From TMED8 sp038125725 (lineage in GTDB: Bacteria; Pseudomonadota; Alphaproteobacteria; Rhodospirillales; Casp-alpha2), in assembly GCA_038125725.1 (NCBI GenBank), contig JAYPEK010000002.1, forward strand, positions 122,504 through 186,503: DNA of 64,000 nucleotides, read 5' to 3'. Numbering within the stretch: position 1 is the first letter of the stretch; each line of letters begins with the position of its first letter. The notes beneath the pieces were generated by a model. It was not told the DNA's origin and ran no database searches. It saw only the letters and a program-made list of their open reading frames with translations. This document shows, piece by piece, positions 43,774 to 52,147 of the stretch. The position numbers and the translations under genes are program-made.

Positions 43774-43891
43774 GGGTCGCTGCTTGCTCGTTGAATGGGT
43801 GGTGTGCGGCCGGGTATCATCTTGGCACAATTCCCCATGGATGGGCGGTCGATTCATAAAAATTTCATCGCCACGGGTTTGCACGCCTTAC

Positions 43892-43903
43892 ACAATATAT
43901 TGT
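43892..43903. promoter_or_regulatory. Palindrome between the methyltransferase and HNH genes
   Basis: ACAATATATTGT (43892-43903) is a perfect 12-base palindrome in a short AT-rich island, 28 bases before the HNH start. It could be an operator or overlap a promoter. No regulator can be assigned. Confidence 0.35.
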
Positions 43904-43931
43904 AGTCTTCCTTCAAACAGTACGGAGGATC

Positions 43932-44495
43932 GTGTTGTCTGCCGCTGCGGGAACCTATCCGGCCCTGGTGCTGAACGCCGATTTCCGGCCGCTCAGTTAC
44001 TTCCCGCTGTCGCTCTGGTCCTGGCAGGACAGCGTCAAGGCGGTGTTCATGGAGCGCGTCAACGTGATCTCCGAATACGATCACGAAGTCCATTCCCCCA
44101 GTTTCGCCATGGCGCTGCCGAGCGTCATCTCGCTGAAGCAGTATGTGCCCTTGAACCGGCGGCCGGCCTTCACGCGGTTCAACGTCTTCCTGCGCGACCG
44201 CTTCACCTGCCAATATTGCGGCGGGCGTTTCGCCGCCGAAGACCTGACCTTCGACCACGTGATCCCGCGCGCGCGCGGCGGCCGCACGCTCTGGAACAAC
44301 GTCGTCACCGCCTGCGCGCCCTGCAACCTGCGCAAGGGCCATCGGCTGCCGAAGGCCGCCGAGATGCAGCCGCTGCGCGCCCCCGGCCCGCCCAGCAATC
44401 ACCAATTGCAGGAAAACGGCCGTTCGTTTCCGCCCAACTTCCTGCACGAAAGCTGGCGCGATTTCCTCTATTGGGATGCCGAATTGGACGAATAG
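43932..44495 (+). CDS. HNH endonuclease family protein
   Basis: A 187-residue protein with a complete HNH/zinc motif: CQYCGGRF (about residues 94-101), LTFDHVIPRARGG (catalytic His near 111), WNNVVTACAPCNLRKG (Asn and second CxxC near 125-136). The N-terminal part (PALVLNADFRPLSYFPLSLW) matches a chromosomal HNH group widespread in alphaproteobacteria that is not linked to restriction systems. GGAGGA at 43924-43929 fits either GTG 43932 or TTG 43935. The physiological role is unknown. Confidence 0.88.
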   Translation: MLSAAAGTYPALVLNADFRPLSYFPLSLWSWQDSVKAVFMERVNVISEYDHEVHSPSFAMALPSVISLKQYVPLNRRPAFTRFNVFLRDRFTCQYCGGRFAAEDLTFDHVIPRARGGRTLWNNVVTACAPCNLRKGHRLPKAAEMQPLRAPGPPSNHQLQENGRSFPPNFLHESWRDFLYWDAELDE

Positions 44496-44504
44496 GGCGG
44501 GCGC

Positions 44505-45185
44505 TCAAGCGCCCAGCCGGTCCGCCATTTCCGCCAAATCGCCCACCACCAGATCGGGGCGAAGGCCCAGGTCGTCCAGGGCCTGGCCGTAGCGGCGCAC
44601 CCAGATGGTCGGGTAGCCGTAGTTCTTGGCGCCGATGACGTCGAAGGAGTTGCCGGAAACGAAGGCCACCTCGTGCGCCTTGGCGCCGATCTCGAAGACG
44701 CCGAGTTCGTACGCAGAGCGCCCCGGCTTGTAGGCCTTGTGCGGCTCGGTCGAGATGACGCGCTTGAAATGCGCCGCGATGCCGGCGTTCTCCTGGCTCT
44801 GTTCGATCATCCACGGCGATCCCATGGACAGCACATAGAGATCGAAACGCCCGGCCAGGCGCGCGAGCGCGGCCGGGGCTTCCGCGTAGGCCGGCAGGCG
44901 GGTGTCGGCCTCGATCCATTTGTCGCGGGTGGCGTCGTCGACGCTGAGACCCATTTCCTCGGCCGCGAACTTGAACGCCGCCTGGGTCAGTTTGCTCCAG
45001 GGAATGTGGCGTTCCATCATGCCGTTCTGGAAGCAGTAGCGCTGCGTCTGGGCGAACCAGAGCTTGGCGAAAGCAACGCCCTGGCCCGGCAGGTGCGCGT
45101 CGATTTCATCGGCCAGCGCGGTCTTGTCGGCGATGGTGCCGAAGTAGTCGAAGGCGAGCGCCTTGACGGCGGTGAAGTCGGACAT
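44505..45185 (-). CDS. HAD-superfamily type II haloacid dehalogenase-like hydrolase
   Basis: A 226-residue HAD hydrolase. Motif I is ALAFDYFGTIADK (nucleophile Asp near residue 13), motif II LYVLSMGSPWM (Ser), the lysine motif STEPHKAYKPGRSAYELGV, and motif III FVSGNSFDVIGAKNYG with SGNxxDVxGA, the pattern of L-2-haloacid dehalogenases. Members cleave 2-haloalkanoates or related substrates. It converges on the HNH gene 9 bases away and is divergent from rpsD. Confidence 0.88.
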   Translation of the reverse strand: MSDFTAVKALAFDYFGTIADKTALADEIDAHLPGQGVAFAKLWFAQTQRYCFQNGMMERHIPWSKLTQAAFKFAAEEMGLSVDDATRDKWIEADTRLPAYAEAPAALARLAGRFDLYVLSMGSPWMIEQSQENAGIAAHFKRVISTEPHKAYKPGRSAYELGVFEIGAKAHEVAFVSGNSFDVIGAKNYGYPTIWVRRYGQALDDLGLRPDLVVGDLAEMADRLGA

Positions 45186-45227
45186 GCGCGGGTCTCCCTG
45201 TTTGCGGCGGAGTATGCCATGCCTCGG

Positions 45228-45255
45228 TTGACAAGGCCCGCCAAATCCCTATATT
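45228..45255 (+). promoter_or_regulatory. rpsD promoter
   Basis: TTGACA (45228-45233), a 16-base spacer and TATATT (45250-45255) lie about 120 bases before rpsD. It is one of the best sigma70-type promoters in the window, fitting a ribosomal protein gene. Confidence 0.75.
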
Positions 45256-45376
45256 GCGCCCCTTCATTCCCGGGAATGTGGATCGGCGGCTGGTTTCGTC
45301 CGACTCCCGCCCCCGCAAAAGCAAATGCGGGATCAGGCCTACCGGGACAACATCACCCGGCAAACGAGGGTTCATT

Positions 45377-45991
45377 ATGAGCAAACGCGTTCAATCCAAG
45401 TACAAGATCAACCGCCGTCTCGGCGTCAACCTTTGGGGCCGCCCGAAGAGCCCGGTCAACGTGCGTGAGTACGGTCCCGGCGAACACGGCCAGCGCCGCC
45501 GCAAGCCTTCCGACTACGGCTTGCAGTTGCAGGCGAAACAGAAGCTCAAGGGTTACTACGGCAACATCACCGAGAAGCAGTTCCGCCGCTACTATGCGGA
45601 AGCCGTGCGCCGCAAGGGCGACACGTCCGAGAACCTGATCGGCGAGCTGGAGCGCCGCCTGGACGCCGTGGTCTACCGCATGAAGTTCGTGCCGACCGTG
45701 TTCGCGTCGCGCCAGTTCATCAGCCACGGCCACATCCGCGTCAACGGCAAGCGCGTCAACATCCCGTCCTACCAGGTCAAGGAAGGCGACGTCGTCGAGG
45801 TGCGCGAGAAGTCGCGCCAGCTTCCGATGGTGCTGCTCGCCGTCGAGAGCCCGGAACGCGACGTGCCGGAATACATGGAAGTGAACCACAACAAGCTGGC
45901 CGGAACCTTCCTGCGCACGCCCAAACTGGAAGACGTGCCCTACCCGGTGCAGATGGAACCCAACCTGGTCATCGAATTCTATTCGCGCTGA
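45377..45991 (+). CDS. rpsD: 30S ribosomal protein S4
   Basis: The 204-residue protein begins SKRVQSKYKINRRLGVNLWG, and carries the S4 RNA-binding domain RRLDAVVYRMKFVPTVFASR and FISHGHIRVNGKRVNIPSY (about residues 92-135). Length and ends are normal. S4 nucleates 30S assembly on 16S rRNA. It is transcribed alone, with a strong promoter and a strong terminator, and GAGGG six bases before ATG 45377. The long leader (about 115 bases) leaves room for autoregulation by S4. Confidence 0.97.
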   Translation: MSKRVQSKYKINRRLGVNLWGRPKSPVNVREYGPGEHGQRRRKPSDYGLQLQAKQKLKGYYGNITEKQFRRYYAEAVRRKGDTSENLIGELERRLDAVVYRMKFVPTVFASRQFISHGHIRVNGKRVNIPSYQVKEGDVVEVREKSRQLPMVLLAVESPERDVPEYMEVNHNKLAGTFLRTPKLEDVPYPVQMEPNLVIEFYSR

Positions 45992-46017
45992 CGCGCGGTT
46001 CCGCAACCGAACACGAA

Positions 46018-46046
46018 AACGCCCGCTCATTCGAGCGGGCGTTTTT
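46018..46046 (+). terminator. rpsD terminator
   Basis: AACGCCCGCTC (46018-46028) pairs perfectly with GAGCGGGCGTT (46033-46043) around ATTC, and the stem runs into a T tract (46042-46046). Confidence 0.9.
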
Positions 46047-46069
46047 CATTGCGGAAAGAGGGACGCGGA

Positions 46070-46678
46070 TCAGCCGCTGACGTCGACGATGGCGCCGCGC
46101 GCCAGTTCGGATGCGGCGTTGGCCGAGCCGTTGCGGGTGGCTTCCTGAACCTGGCTGATGGAGCGGCGCAGCGCCTGTTCCTGGCGGATGTCGTCGACCC
46201 GTTCCTGTTGGCGGCGCTCCTGGAGGCGGATGTCGCGCTCGATCAGTTGCGCGCGCAGGTCGTCGTTGCGCTGGTCGAGCGTACGCAGTTCCGCCGTTTC
46301 GTTGCGCGCGCCGGCGATGTCGCGCTGCAACAGGCTTTCGTTCAAATCGCGCGCGTCACGGGCGCCGTTAAGCTCGATCTCGATGGCATCGCGGCGCTGC
46401 ACGAATGCGTTGTCGGTGTCGATGAAGTCGCGGGTGCGCTGGCGGTCACGGGCCTGGTCCTGGGCATCGCGGCGGGCTTCGATGTCGTCGCGGCGGTCCT
46501 GGACGCGCCTGGCGCCCAGTTGCACGTCCTGTTCGATCAGCTCGCGCTGGCGCAGGCGTTGGTCGAAGGAAGTCTCCCGAATGCGCTGGGAGTCCTCGCG
46601 CTGCTGGTCGCGCTGGCGCAGGACGTCCTGCAATACGCGGTTACGGTCGGCAGCAGCAAGGGACGGAATCTCGGTCAT
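46070..46678 (-). CDS. Arg/Gln/Asp-rich coiled-coil protein of unknown function
   Basis: A 202-residue protein from ATG 46678, almost entirely charged helix (RQRDQQREDSQRIRETSF, QQERVDDIRQEQALRRSIS) with no Cys, no membrane segment and no signal peptide. Arg is extremely frequent. Long coiled coil is the clear prediction. The C-terminus ASELARGAIVDVSG is less charged. The gene sits alone between rpsD and grxD. I do not recognise the family; a structural or scaffold role is only a guess. Confidence 0.7.
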   Translation of the reverse strand: MTEIPSLAAADRNRVLQDVLRQRDQQREDSQRIRETSFDQRLRQRELIEQDVQLGARRVQDRRDDIEARRDAQDQARDRQRTRDFIDTDNAFVQRRDAIEIELNGARDARDLNESLLQRDIAGARNETAELRTLDQRNDDLRAQLIERDIRLQERRQQERVDDIRQEQALRRSISQVQEATRNGSANAASELARGAIVDVSG

Positions 46679-46766
46679 GTTCGGGACTCTCGTTTTCTCA
46701 GCCTTCAATTATACCAAATTTCGAGGCCCATTTTCAACCAACGCCGGGAAGACGCCCTGAAAACGA

Positions 46767-46795
46767 ACGGGCCGCACCTAAAGGGCGCGGCCCGT
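46767..46795 (-). terminator. Terminator of the grxD transcript
   Basis: ACGGGCCGC (46767-46775) pairs with GCGGCCCGT (46787-46795). On the minus strand the stem is followed by TCGTTTTC. It lies 27 bases after the grxD stop. Confidence 0.65.
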
Positions 46796-46821
46796 CGAAA
46801 CAGTCATGCGCTCAGCGGCGC

Positions 46822-47154
<333 letters not shown>

Positions 47155-47218
47155 GTTCTTTACCTGATGTTGCGGCCGCCCGGGTCGCGTCCCCGGCGGT
47201 CTCGGGTTGAAGTGGTGT

Positions 47219-47461
47219 TCAGCCGGCTTCGTCCGGCGTGCTGGTCTGAAGGGCCAGCGCGTGCAGTTGGCCGCCCATGCGACCCTGCAGGGCCTGGTAG
47301 ACCATCTGGTGCTGCTGCACCCGGGATTTACCTTCGAAGGCTTCCGAGATCACATAAGCCGCGTAATGATCGCCGTCGCCGCGCAAATCCTCGATGGTGA
47401 CGCGCGCGTCCGGGATGCCCTCGCGGATGAGACGTTCGATCTCGGCGGCTTCCATGGCCAT
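47219..47461 (-). CDS. bolA: BolA family protein
   Basis: An 80-residue BolA-fold protein (IERLIREGIPDARVTIEDLR, then HYAAYVISEAFEGKSRVQQH and the family HQMVYQAL). BolA binds the glutaredoxin cluster through its conserved His. ATG 47461 or 47455 is the start; the longer frame is not conserved. It is placed between purL and grxD as in many alphaproteobacteria, apart from an extra unknown gene. Confidence 0.92.
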   Translation of the reverse strand: MAMEAAEIERLIREGIPDARVTIEDLRGDGDHYAAYVISEAFEGKSRVQQHQMVYQALQGRMGGQLHALALQTSTPDEAG

Positions 47462-47575
47462 GGCAGTGTCCTTCGTTCTCAAGCTGGTGCGGGCAGTGTC
47501 GGCCCGCCCCCAGGATATGGCCCCGTTGGCCGGTTCCGTCAACCCTTGGCGGGGAAGGGTTTTTCGCCCGCCGGG

Positions 47576-48862
47576 TCAGAGGGAATCGCCGAAAAACCGG
47601 AGCGACATGCGGAACCGGTCGCGCTTCATGGTATCGGGGAAACCGCGCAGGAAATCCTTCAACAGTCCTTTGTCGAGGAACAGTTCCGGGCGCTGGCAAC
47701 AGGCGCACATGAGCGGCAGGTCGATGTCCTTGCCTTGCTGGTAGTCGGCGAACACCTTGCCGGCGTTGCCGCCCTGTTCGGCGATCTGGCGCACGGCGGT
47801 GATCTGTTTGCGCATGGCGCCGGCGGTGCGCGCGAACAGGTTCATCAGCATCCGGTGGTCGTTGTCGTCGGGGGGCTGAAAATCGTCGGCGGGGGCGATG
47901 ATCTCGGCCCATATCCGTTCCGCGTCCTTGTTTGCCTGCTTGATGCGGGCAACCTCGTCCTGCCATTCCTCGACGGTCATCTGCTCGCCCATCCAGGAGG
48001 GCTGCGGCTTCGATTTCTTCAGCTTGCCGAGGAGGCTCTTCTTCTCTTCCTTCGGCTTTTTCGGCAGTTCCTGTTCGCTGGTTTTTTCCTGCCAGACGAT
48101 GCGCCAGCTCTCCCACAGGATTTCGCGCGAGCGGCGCTCTTCCATGTTCTCGAGGATGAACTGGATACGCTGCGCCGGTTCCTTGTGCTCGGCCTGGACC
48201 AGGAACGGCCGACAGGCGTCCATCATCGCCGGGGCGAACTCTTTGCGGATCAGGCCGTCCAGGCGCTGGGCGAAGGCCTCGGATACCGGAAACGGCGGCG
48301 GTCGGCCGGCGATGGGACCCGGCGCCACGTCCTCGCGCAGCGCCTCCAGGCGGCCGGCAAGGAGTTGGCTGAGTGCTTCAACGAAGGCATCGGGCGCGGA
48401 AATATCGGCATGCTGCTCGGCGTCGCCGGAGGGGGCGTCGGCATCCATGGTCTCGCGCCGCTCGTCGGGCTTGTCGATGCCCATCTTGATGCGCGCGATA
48501 TGGAAATCCGCCCGCTCGACGCGGATATCCTTGATCTCGCGCAACAGCCCAATGACCCGCTCCTTGCGCGTCTCGTCGTCGTTGCCGTCGTCGCCGTCGA
48601 AGGAAAGGATCATCGCTTCGTTGACGCGGCGTTCGCATTCGACCCGCGTCTCGGCGTCGTCCTTGCGGCTGAACAGCGCGCGAATGACCACCTGACAACA
48701 AGCGAGAACGCCTGCCGCCGTGGCCGCCTGTTCGACAAGCGTGATCAGCCCGGTCTCGGGATGCTCGAAAGCCGGCTCCCAATCGATGGTGCCATAGGAC
48801 GTTCTGGGCCAGTCCTTCTTGTCGGGAACGACGGCTGCCGGAGAAATCTCTCCGTCGGTCAT
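47576..48862 (-). CDS. Hypothetical protein, 428 residues
   Basis: A soluble, acidic, largely helical protein with no signal peptide or membrane segment. Visible features are a Lys-rich linker (KKPKEEKKSLLGKLKKSKP near residue 265) and a late CACC cysteine cluster (LMCACCQRPELFLDKG near 390) that could bind metal. I recognise no domain. It lies between purL and bolA, where related genomes usually have no such gene. The ribosome site GAGGGGG is buried in a predicted hairpin (48870-48908). Confidence 0.7.
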   Translation of the reverse strand: MTDGEISPAAVVPDKKDWPRTSYGTIDWEPAFEHPETGLITLVEQAATAAGVLACCQVVIRALFSRKDDAETRVECERRVNEAMILSFDGDDGNDDETRKERVIGLLREIKDIRVERADFHIARIKMGIDKPDERRETMDADAPSGDAEQHADISAPDAFVEALSQLLAGRLEALREDVAPGPIAGRPPPFPVSEAFAQRLDGLIRKEFAPAMMDACRPFLVQAEHKEPAQRIQFILENMEERRSREILWESWRIVWQEKTSEQELPKKPKEEKKSLLGKLKKSKPQPSWMGEQMTVEEWQDEVARIKQANKDAERIWAEIIAPADDFQPPDDNDHRMLMNLFARTAGAMRKQITAVRQIAEQGGNAGKVFADYQQGKDIDLPLMCACCQRPELFLDKGLLKDFLRGFPDTMKRDRFRMSLRFFGDSL

Positions 48863-48869
48863 GTTGGAT

Positions 48870-48908
48870 CCCCCTCGCTTGATCCAGCTTGCAGCTTAGT
48901 CGAGGGGG
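48870..48908 (-). promoter_or_regulatory. Hairpin sequestering the ribosome site of the hypothetical gene
   Basis: On the minus strand CCCCCTCG (48908-48901) pairs perfectly with CGAGGGGG (48877-48870) around a 23-base loop. The second arm contains the Shine-Dalgarno GAGGGGG, seven bases before the ATG at 48862. Translation would need the stem to open. Confidence 0.5.
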
Positions 48909-48957
48909 CAAGGTTTTAGAAGTGTCGCCCGTCACACCTGATGGTTTATGCGGCGAT

Positions 48958-51174
48958 TTATGCGCCGGCCATGTAACCGGGCAGCCAGTCCTCGTGCGCG
49001 CGGCGCAAATCATTCAGGGAAAGCGTGAATTCACCGAGGGTGAGGGCAGTGCCGCCGGTGCGTGCCACTTGCTTGGCCTCGATGCCCGCGGCGCCGGCAC
49101 GTGCGATCAGCGCCGTCGGATCGTCGGTGGCGACCAGGTAGCGTGCCTGGTCCTCGCCGAACAGCCAGGCGTGCAGGGCAAGATCGCCGGCCGCGCCGGT
49201 GTCGATGTCGGCGCCCATGCCGGACGCCAGCGCCATCTCGCCAATGGCCGCCAGCAATCCGCCGTCGGCCAGATCGTGGCAGGCGGTGACGGCGCCGGAG
49301 AGAATCTCAGCGCGTACGAAGTCGCCGTTCTTGCGTTCCGCCGCCAGATCGACCGGCGGCGGCGCGCCGTCTTCGCGCCCGGTGGCCTGACGCAGAAAGG
49401 CCGTGGCACCCAGGTGCCCACGGGTCTCGCCGATCAGCACCAGCGCCTGGCCGGCCGCGGTCGGTGCGATGCCGACAGCTTGCGCATAGTCCTGCAGCAG
49501 GCCGACCGCACCGATCGTCGGCGTCGGCAGGATGGCGGTGCCGTTGGTCTCGTTGTAGAGGCTGACGTTACCCGACACGACCGGGAAATCGAGCGCCAGG
49601 CAGGCTTCGCGCATGCCGTCGATGCAGCCGACGAACTGGCCCATGATCTCGGGCCGTTCGGGGTTGCCGAAGTTCATGTTGTCGGTAATGGCGAGCGGCT
49701 GGGCGCCGGTGGCGGTGATGTTGCGCCAGGCCTCCGCCACCGCCTGGCGGCCGCCTTGCGTCGGGTCGGCCAGGCAATAACGCGGCGAGCAGTCCGACGT
49801 CATCGCCAGCGCCTTTTTCGAGCCGTGCACCCGCACCATGGCGGCATCGCCGCCGGGCCGGCCCAAACCCAGGGTGTCGCCCATCACCATGTGGTCGTAC
49901 TGCTCCCAGATCCAGCGCTTCGACGCCATGTCCGGCGAGCCCATCAACTGCTTCAGCGCGGCCAGCGGATCGGCCGGCGCCGGCACGTCGCCGGGCGCGA
50001 TTTCGGGCGCTTGCGGGGTGGGGCGCCAGGGGCGCTCGGTCTCGTCGTATTCGGGCGACGCCAGGGCCAACGGGTCGATCGGCAGGTCGGCGACGGTGGC
50101 GCCCTTGTGGTTGAGCACCATGCGACCCGAGTCGGTCAGCCGGCCGATGACGGCGAAGTCCAGTTCCCATTTCTCGAAGATCGCCTTGGCCTGCTCCTCG
50201 GAGCCTGGCTTCAGCACCATCAGCATGCGTTCCTGGCTTTCGGAAAGCATCATCTCGTAGGCGGTCATGTTGGGTTCGCGCTGCGGCACGTGGTCGAGAT
50301 CAAGCTCGACTCCCATGCCGCCCTTCGACGCCATCTCGAACGAAGACGACGTCAATCCCGCCGCGCCCATGTCCTGGATGGCGACGATGCAGTCGGTGTC
50401 CATCAGTTCCAGGCAGGCTTCGATCAGCAATTTCTCGGTGAACGGGTCGCCGACCTGGACGGTCGGGCGCTTGGCGTCCGAATCTTCGGCAAACTCGGCC
50501 GACGCCATGGTGGCGCCGTGGATGCCGTCGCGACCGGTCTTGGAGCCAACGTAGACGATCGGGTTGCCGACGCCCGATGCCGCCGAATAGAAGATCTTGT
50601 CGGTATCGGCGATACCCACCGTCATGGCGTTGACCAGGATGTTGCCGTCGTAGGCCGAATGGAACTGGCACTCGCCGCCCACCGTCGGCACGCCGACGCA
50701 GTTGCCGTAGCCGCCGATGCCGGCGACGACGCCGTCGACCAGATGCCGGGTCTTGGGATGGTCGGGGCTGCCGAAGCGCAGCGCGTTCAGGTTGGCGACG
50801 GGGCGCGCGCCCATGGTGAAGACGTCGCGCAGGATGCCGCCGACGCCGGTCGCCGCACCCTGGTAGGGCTCGATGTAAGACGGGTGGTTGTGGCTCTCCA
50901 TCTTGAACACGGCTGCCTGGCCGTCGCCGATGTCGATGATGCCGGCGTTCTCGCCGGGTCCGCAGATCACCCAGGGCGCCTCGGTGGGCAGCGTCTTGAG
51001 CCAATGCTTGGAGGATTTGTAGGAACAGTGCTCCGACCACATGACCGAGAAAATCCCGAGCTCGGTCAGGTTCGGCTCGCGGTTGAGGATGCGCAGCACG
51101 TTGGCGTATTCCTCTTCGGAAAGGCCGTGCTCGGCGACGATTTCGGGGGTGATGGCGGGTTCGGTTTCGGACAT
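48958..51174 (-). CDS. purL: Phosphoribosylformylglycinamidine synthase subunit PurL
   Basis: A 738-residue small-type PurL, which works with PurS and PurQ to convert FGAR to FGAM with ATP and glutamine. Motifs: HGLSEEEYANVLRILNREPN, FSVMWSEHCSYKSSKHWLK (about residues 43-61), ENAGIIDIGDGQAAVFKMES and the second half GGRQAVAEAWRNI with NMNFGNPERPEIMGQF. PurS and PurQ are encoded 7.7 kb away at 57.9-58.9 kb, separated by the cytochrome cassette. It starts the leftward group purL, hypothetical, bolA, grxD. Confidence 0.97.
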   Translation of the reverse strand: MSETEPAITPEIVAEHGLSEEEYANVLRILNREPNLTELGIFSVMWSEHCSYKSSKHWLKTLPTEAPWVICGPGENAGIIDIGDGQAAVFKMESHNHPSYIEPYQGAATGVGGILRDVFTMGARPVANLNALRFGSPDHPKTRHLVDGVVAGIGGYGNCVGVPTVGGECQFHSAYDGNILVNAMTVGIADTDKIFYSAASGVGNPIVYVGSKTGRDGIHGATMASAEFAEDSDAKRPTVQVGDPFTEKLLIEACLELMDTDCIVAIQDMGAAGLTSSSFEMASKGGMGVELDLDHVPQREPNMTAYEMMLSESQERMLMVLKPGSEEQAKAIFEKWELDFAVIGRLTDSGRMVLNHKGATVADLPIDPLALASPEYDETERPWRPTPQAPEIAPGDVPAPADPLAALKQLMGSPDMASKRWIWEQYDHMVMGDTLGLGRPGGDAAMVRVHGSKKALAMTSDCSPRYCLADPTQGGRQAVAEAWRNITATGAQPLAITDNMNFGNPERPEIMGQFVGCIDGMREACLALDFPVVSGNVSLYNETNGTAILPTPTIGAVGLLQDYAQAVGIAPTAAGQALVLIGETRGHLGATAFLRQATGREDGAPPPVDLAAERKNGDFVRAEILSGAVTACHDLADGGLLAAIGEMALASGMGADIDTGAAGDLALHAWLFGEDQARYLVATDDPTALIARAGAAGIEAKQVARTGGTALTLGEFTLSLNDLRRAHEDWLPGYMAGA

Positions 51175-51499
51175 GGGCGGATGAGTTCTCCGGCGGCCGG
51201 TCCGGCGGCGCGGACCCGGGATAAACGGTGACGCCGTCCTTCATAGCAGATGCAAACCGGTTGGCAACGACGGCTTCGGCATCGGCCGATCTGGAGGCTT
51301 CATAAACAACAGTCAAGAATTGTGTAATACCCATAGACGCGTTGCATTTTTGTATTTGATTCGCCAATCACGGAAAAAATTTGGTAATTTGCACAAAATA
51401 TTTGTGTGGAAATAAATTAGGGAATCCCCTATAAAGCCGAAACGATCTGGCGCGAACATTCGCCAGCTCGAAATCAAAATTTAGACATGGGAGAGGTTT
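51175..51499 (+). promoter_or_regulatory. AT-rich control region of the sulfide-oxidation cassette
   Basis: The 325 bases between purL and fccA hold no gene. CACAAA-ATA-TTTGTG (51392-51406) is a perfect palindrome. TATAAA (51430-51435) is a good -10 box, with only TGGAAA (51407-51412) as -35. With a start near 51442 the palindrome is centred about 43 bases upstream, an activator position. CTGGCG/CGCCAG (51448-51467) is a further short repeat in the leader. Confidence 0.5.
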
Positions 51500-52135
51500 G
51501 TGAGACCGAGAGTAAAAACAGCGACTGCGGCCGTCGCTGTCGCGGTGGGGATGGTAATGTCCCTATCCGACGCTCAGGCCGCCGGCATGGCGCCGGCCAG
51601 CATGCTGGCCAATACGTGCAATGCCTGCCACGGACCCAACGGCAGCACTTACGGGCCTGCCACGCCGTCGATCGCCGGCACCAATGCGGACTACATCGCC
51701 GACACGATGAAGGCCTACAAATCCGGCGAGCGCAAATCGACGATCATGGGGCGCATCGCCAAGGGCTACACCGACGACGAGATCATGGCCATCGCCAAGC
51801 ATTTCGCCGGCCAGAAACTGATGCGTCAGGTCGAGCAGAAGACCGACGACAAGCTCGCCATGAAGGGCCAGGAACTGTCGCGCAAGTACTGCCAGGACTG
51901 CCACGAGAAGGACGGCTACACCGGTATCGACTATCCGGCGCTGGCCGGCCAGCCGGTTCCATACCTGAGCTACCAATTGGCGGATTTCCTGTCCGGATCG
52001 CGCAACATCGAGGAAAACCCGGCCATGTCGGCGAAGGAGAAACGCAAGAAGATCCGCAACCTGACCGACCTCGAGAAGGCGGAAGGCGACGCGGGCTTCC
52101 AGGCGATCATCAACTTCTACGGCAGCCGGAAATAG
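51500..52135 (+). CDS. fccA: Flavocytochrome c sulfide dehydrogenase, dihaem cytochrome subunit
   Basis: A 211-residue periplasmic dihaem cytochrome. After a signal peptide (to DAQA, residue 27) come haem sites CNACH (about 39-43) and CQDCH (about 133-137), each with later Met candidates. Size and dihaem plan match the 21-kDa subunit of flavocytochrome c. It accepts electrons from the flavoprotein encoded 12 bases downstream. GTG 51500 follows GGGAGAGG. Cytochrome c4-like proteins are the alternative family. Confidence 0.9.
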   Translation: MRPRVKTATAAVAVAVGMVMSLSDAQAAGMAPASMLANTCNACHGPNGSTYGPATPSIAGTNADYIADTMKAYKSGERKSTIMGRIAKGYTDDEIMAIAKHFAGQKLMRQVEQKTDDKLAMKGQELSRKYCQDCHEKDGYTGIDYPALAGQPVPYLSYQLADFLSGSRNIEENPAMSAKEKRKKIRNLTDLEKAEGDAGFQAIINFYGSRK

Positions 52136-52147
52136 GAGGGCCTCGAT

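Noticed and set aside
43932..44495. The HNH gene as part of a restriction or phage-defence system
   Set aside because: Neighbours are a methyltransferase of the small-molecule or protein type and a dehalogenase; the HNH subgroup is a widespread chromosomal one.
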